Assembly (NCBI GenBank): GCA_963702595.1
Contig: CAVPDC010000018.1
Location: 62,001-126,000, forward strand
DNA from: JALORV01 sp963702595
Lineage (GTDB): Bacteria > Pseudomonadota > Gammaproteobacteria > Burkholderiales > Burkholderiaceae_F
DNA length: 64,000 nt
Reading direction: 5' to 3'
Positions 63,971-64,000 of the stretch are shown in pieces. Numbering within the stretch: the stretch's first letter is position 1; every line of letters begins with the position of its first letter. The position numbers and the translations under genes are program-made. The notes below the pieces were generated by a model. The model made no database searches and was not told the origin of the DNA. It was given only the letters and a program-made list of their open reading frames with translations.

Positions 63971-64000
63971 TGGTGGGTGCTGAGAGGCTCGAACTCCCGA
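63971..64000 (-). tRNA. 3' end of a probable tRNA-Val (cut by the window edge)
   Basis: The last 30 bases read, on the minus strand, as a T arm (GGGAGTTCGAGCCTC), the 3' acceptor strand ending GCACCC, a discriminator A and encoded CCA. This agrees with proteobacterial tRNA-Val (GGGTGC- type acceptor), commonly beside tRNA-Asp here. The anticodon is outside the window, so the identity is an inference. Confidence 0.75.

Overview
The window is a contiguous stretch of a GC-rich bacterial chromosome, most likely a betaproteobacterium (Burkholderiales or a close relative). This is inferred from families typical of that group (DUF4936, DUF1415, an Arg-type Walker A LivF, the ppiD/tRNA-Asp/tRNA-Val order). 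Gene density is high and many neighbours overlap by 1-8 bases (ATGA, TAATG, TGATG), so much of the window is read as translationally coupled operons. No transposase, integrase, phage gene, CRISPR array or replication origin was seen.

Layout. 1-10 kb: housekeeping and small conserved genes (mltG cut by the left edge, ygfZ-DUF4936-NRDE, a GNAT/thioesterase/M16 peptidase block, alpha/beta hydrolase plus SDR, DUF1992, DUF1415). 10.1-23.1 kb: a 13-kb block on the minus strand that joins an acyl-CoA ligase, a complete LivKHMGF-type ABC importer, a FadB-like bifunctional enzyme, an acyl-CoA dehydrogenase, an SDR, a Dabb protein and an NADP-dependent reductase. It reads as uptake, CoA activation and beta-oxidation of an unidentified carboxylic acid. 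23.2-29.3 kb: selO-msrB-yciB-bolA-parvulin and a Fur-box-controlled feoAB. 29.4-43.6 kb: an accessory region of mostly minus-strand envelope or small proteins (lipoprotein RidA, LapA-like, glycine-zipper lipoprotein, four-EF-hand protein, MBL hydrolase, M48 peptidase, an unknown 405-residue protein, DUF1304), ending in a giant autotransporter with 18 Ig-like repeats. 43.9-64 kb: ompH/skp, purL, an HDOD protein, a full-length 5-oxoprolinase divergent from a TRAP transporter and a DadA-type dehydrogenase, nnr, a ybbA/tesA-like divergent pair, mnmH, ppiD, tRNA-Asp and the 3' end of a probable tRNA-Val.

The most striking feature is the uneven distribution of reading-frame lesions. Between about 23.3 and 43.2 kb I see twelve apparent single-base frameshifts (selO, bolA, a GNAT gene, an MBL gene, eight in the autotransporter) and one premature stop (feoB). 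None were noticed in the long genes outside that interval, such as purL, 5-oxoprolinase, ppiD and the liv/fad block. Either local assembly quality is poor there or several genes are truly decaying; read mapping would decide.

The candidates most worth following are the 13-kb ligase/importer/beta-oxidation block, the 5-oxoprolinase/TRAP/DadA module, an outer-envelope lipoprotein version of RidA, an EF-hand protein whose four loops repeat at exactly 24 residues, and the 18-repeat autotransporter. None of these is proven to be a new system from sequence alone.
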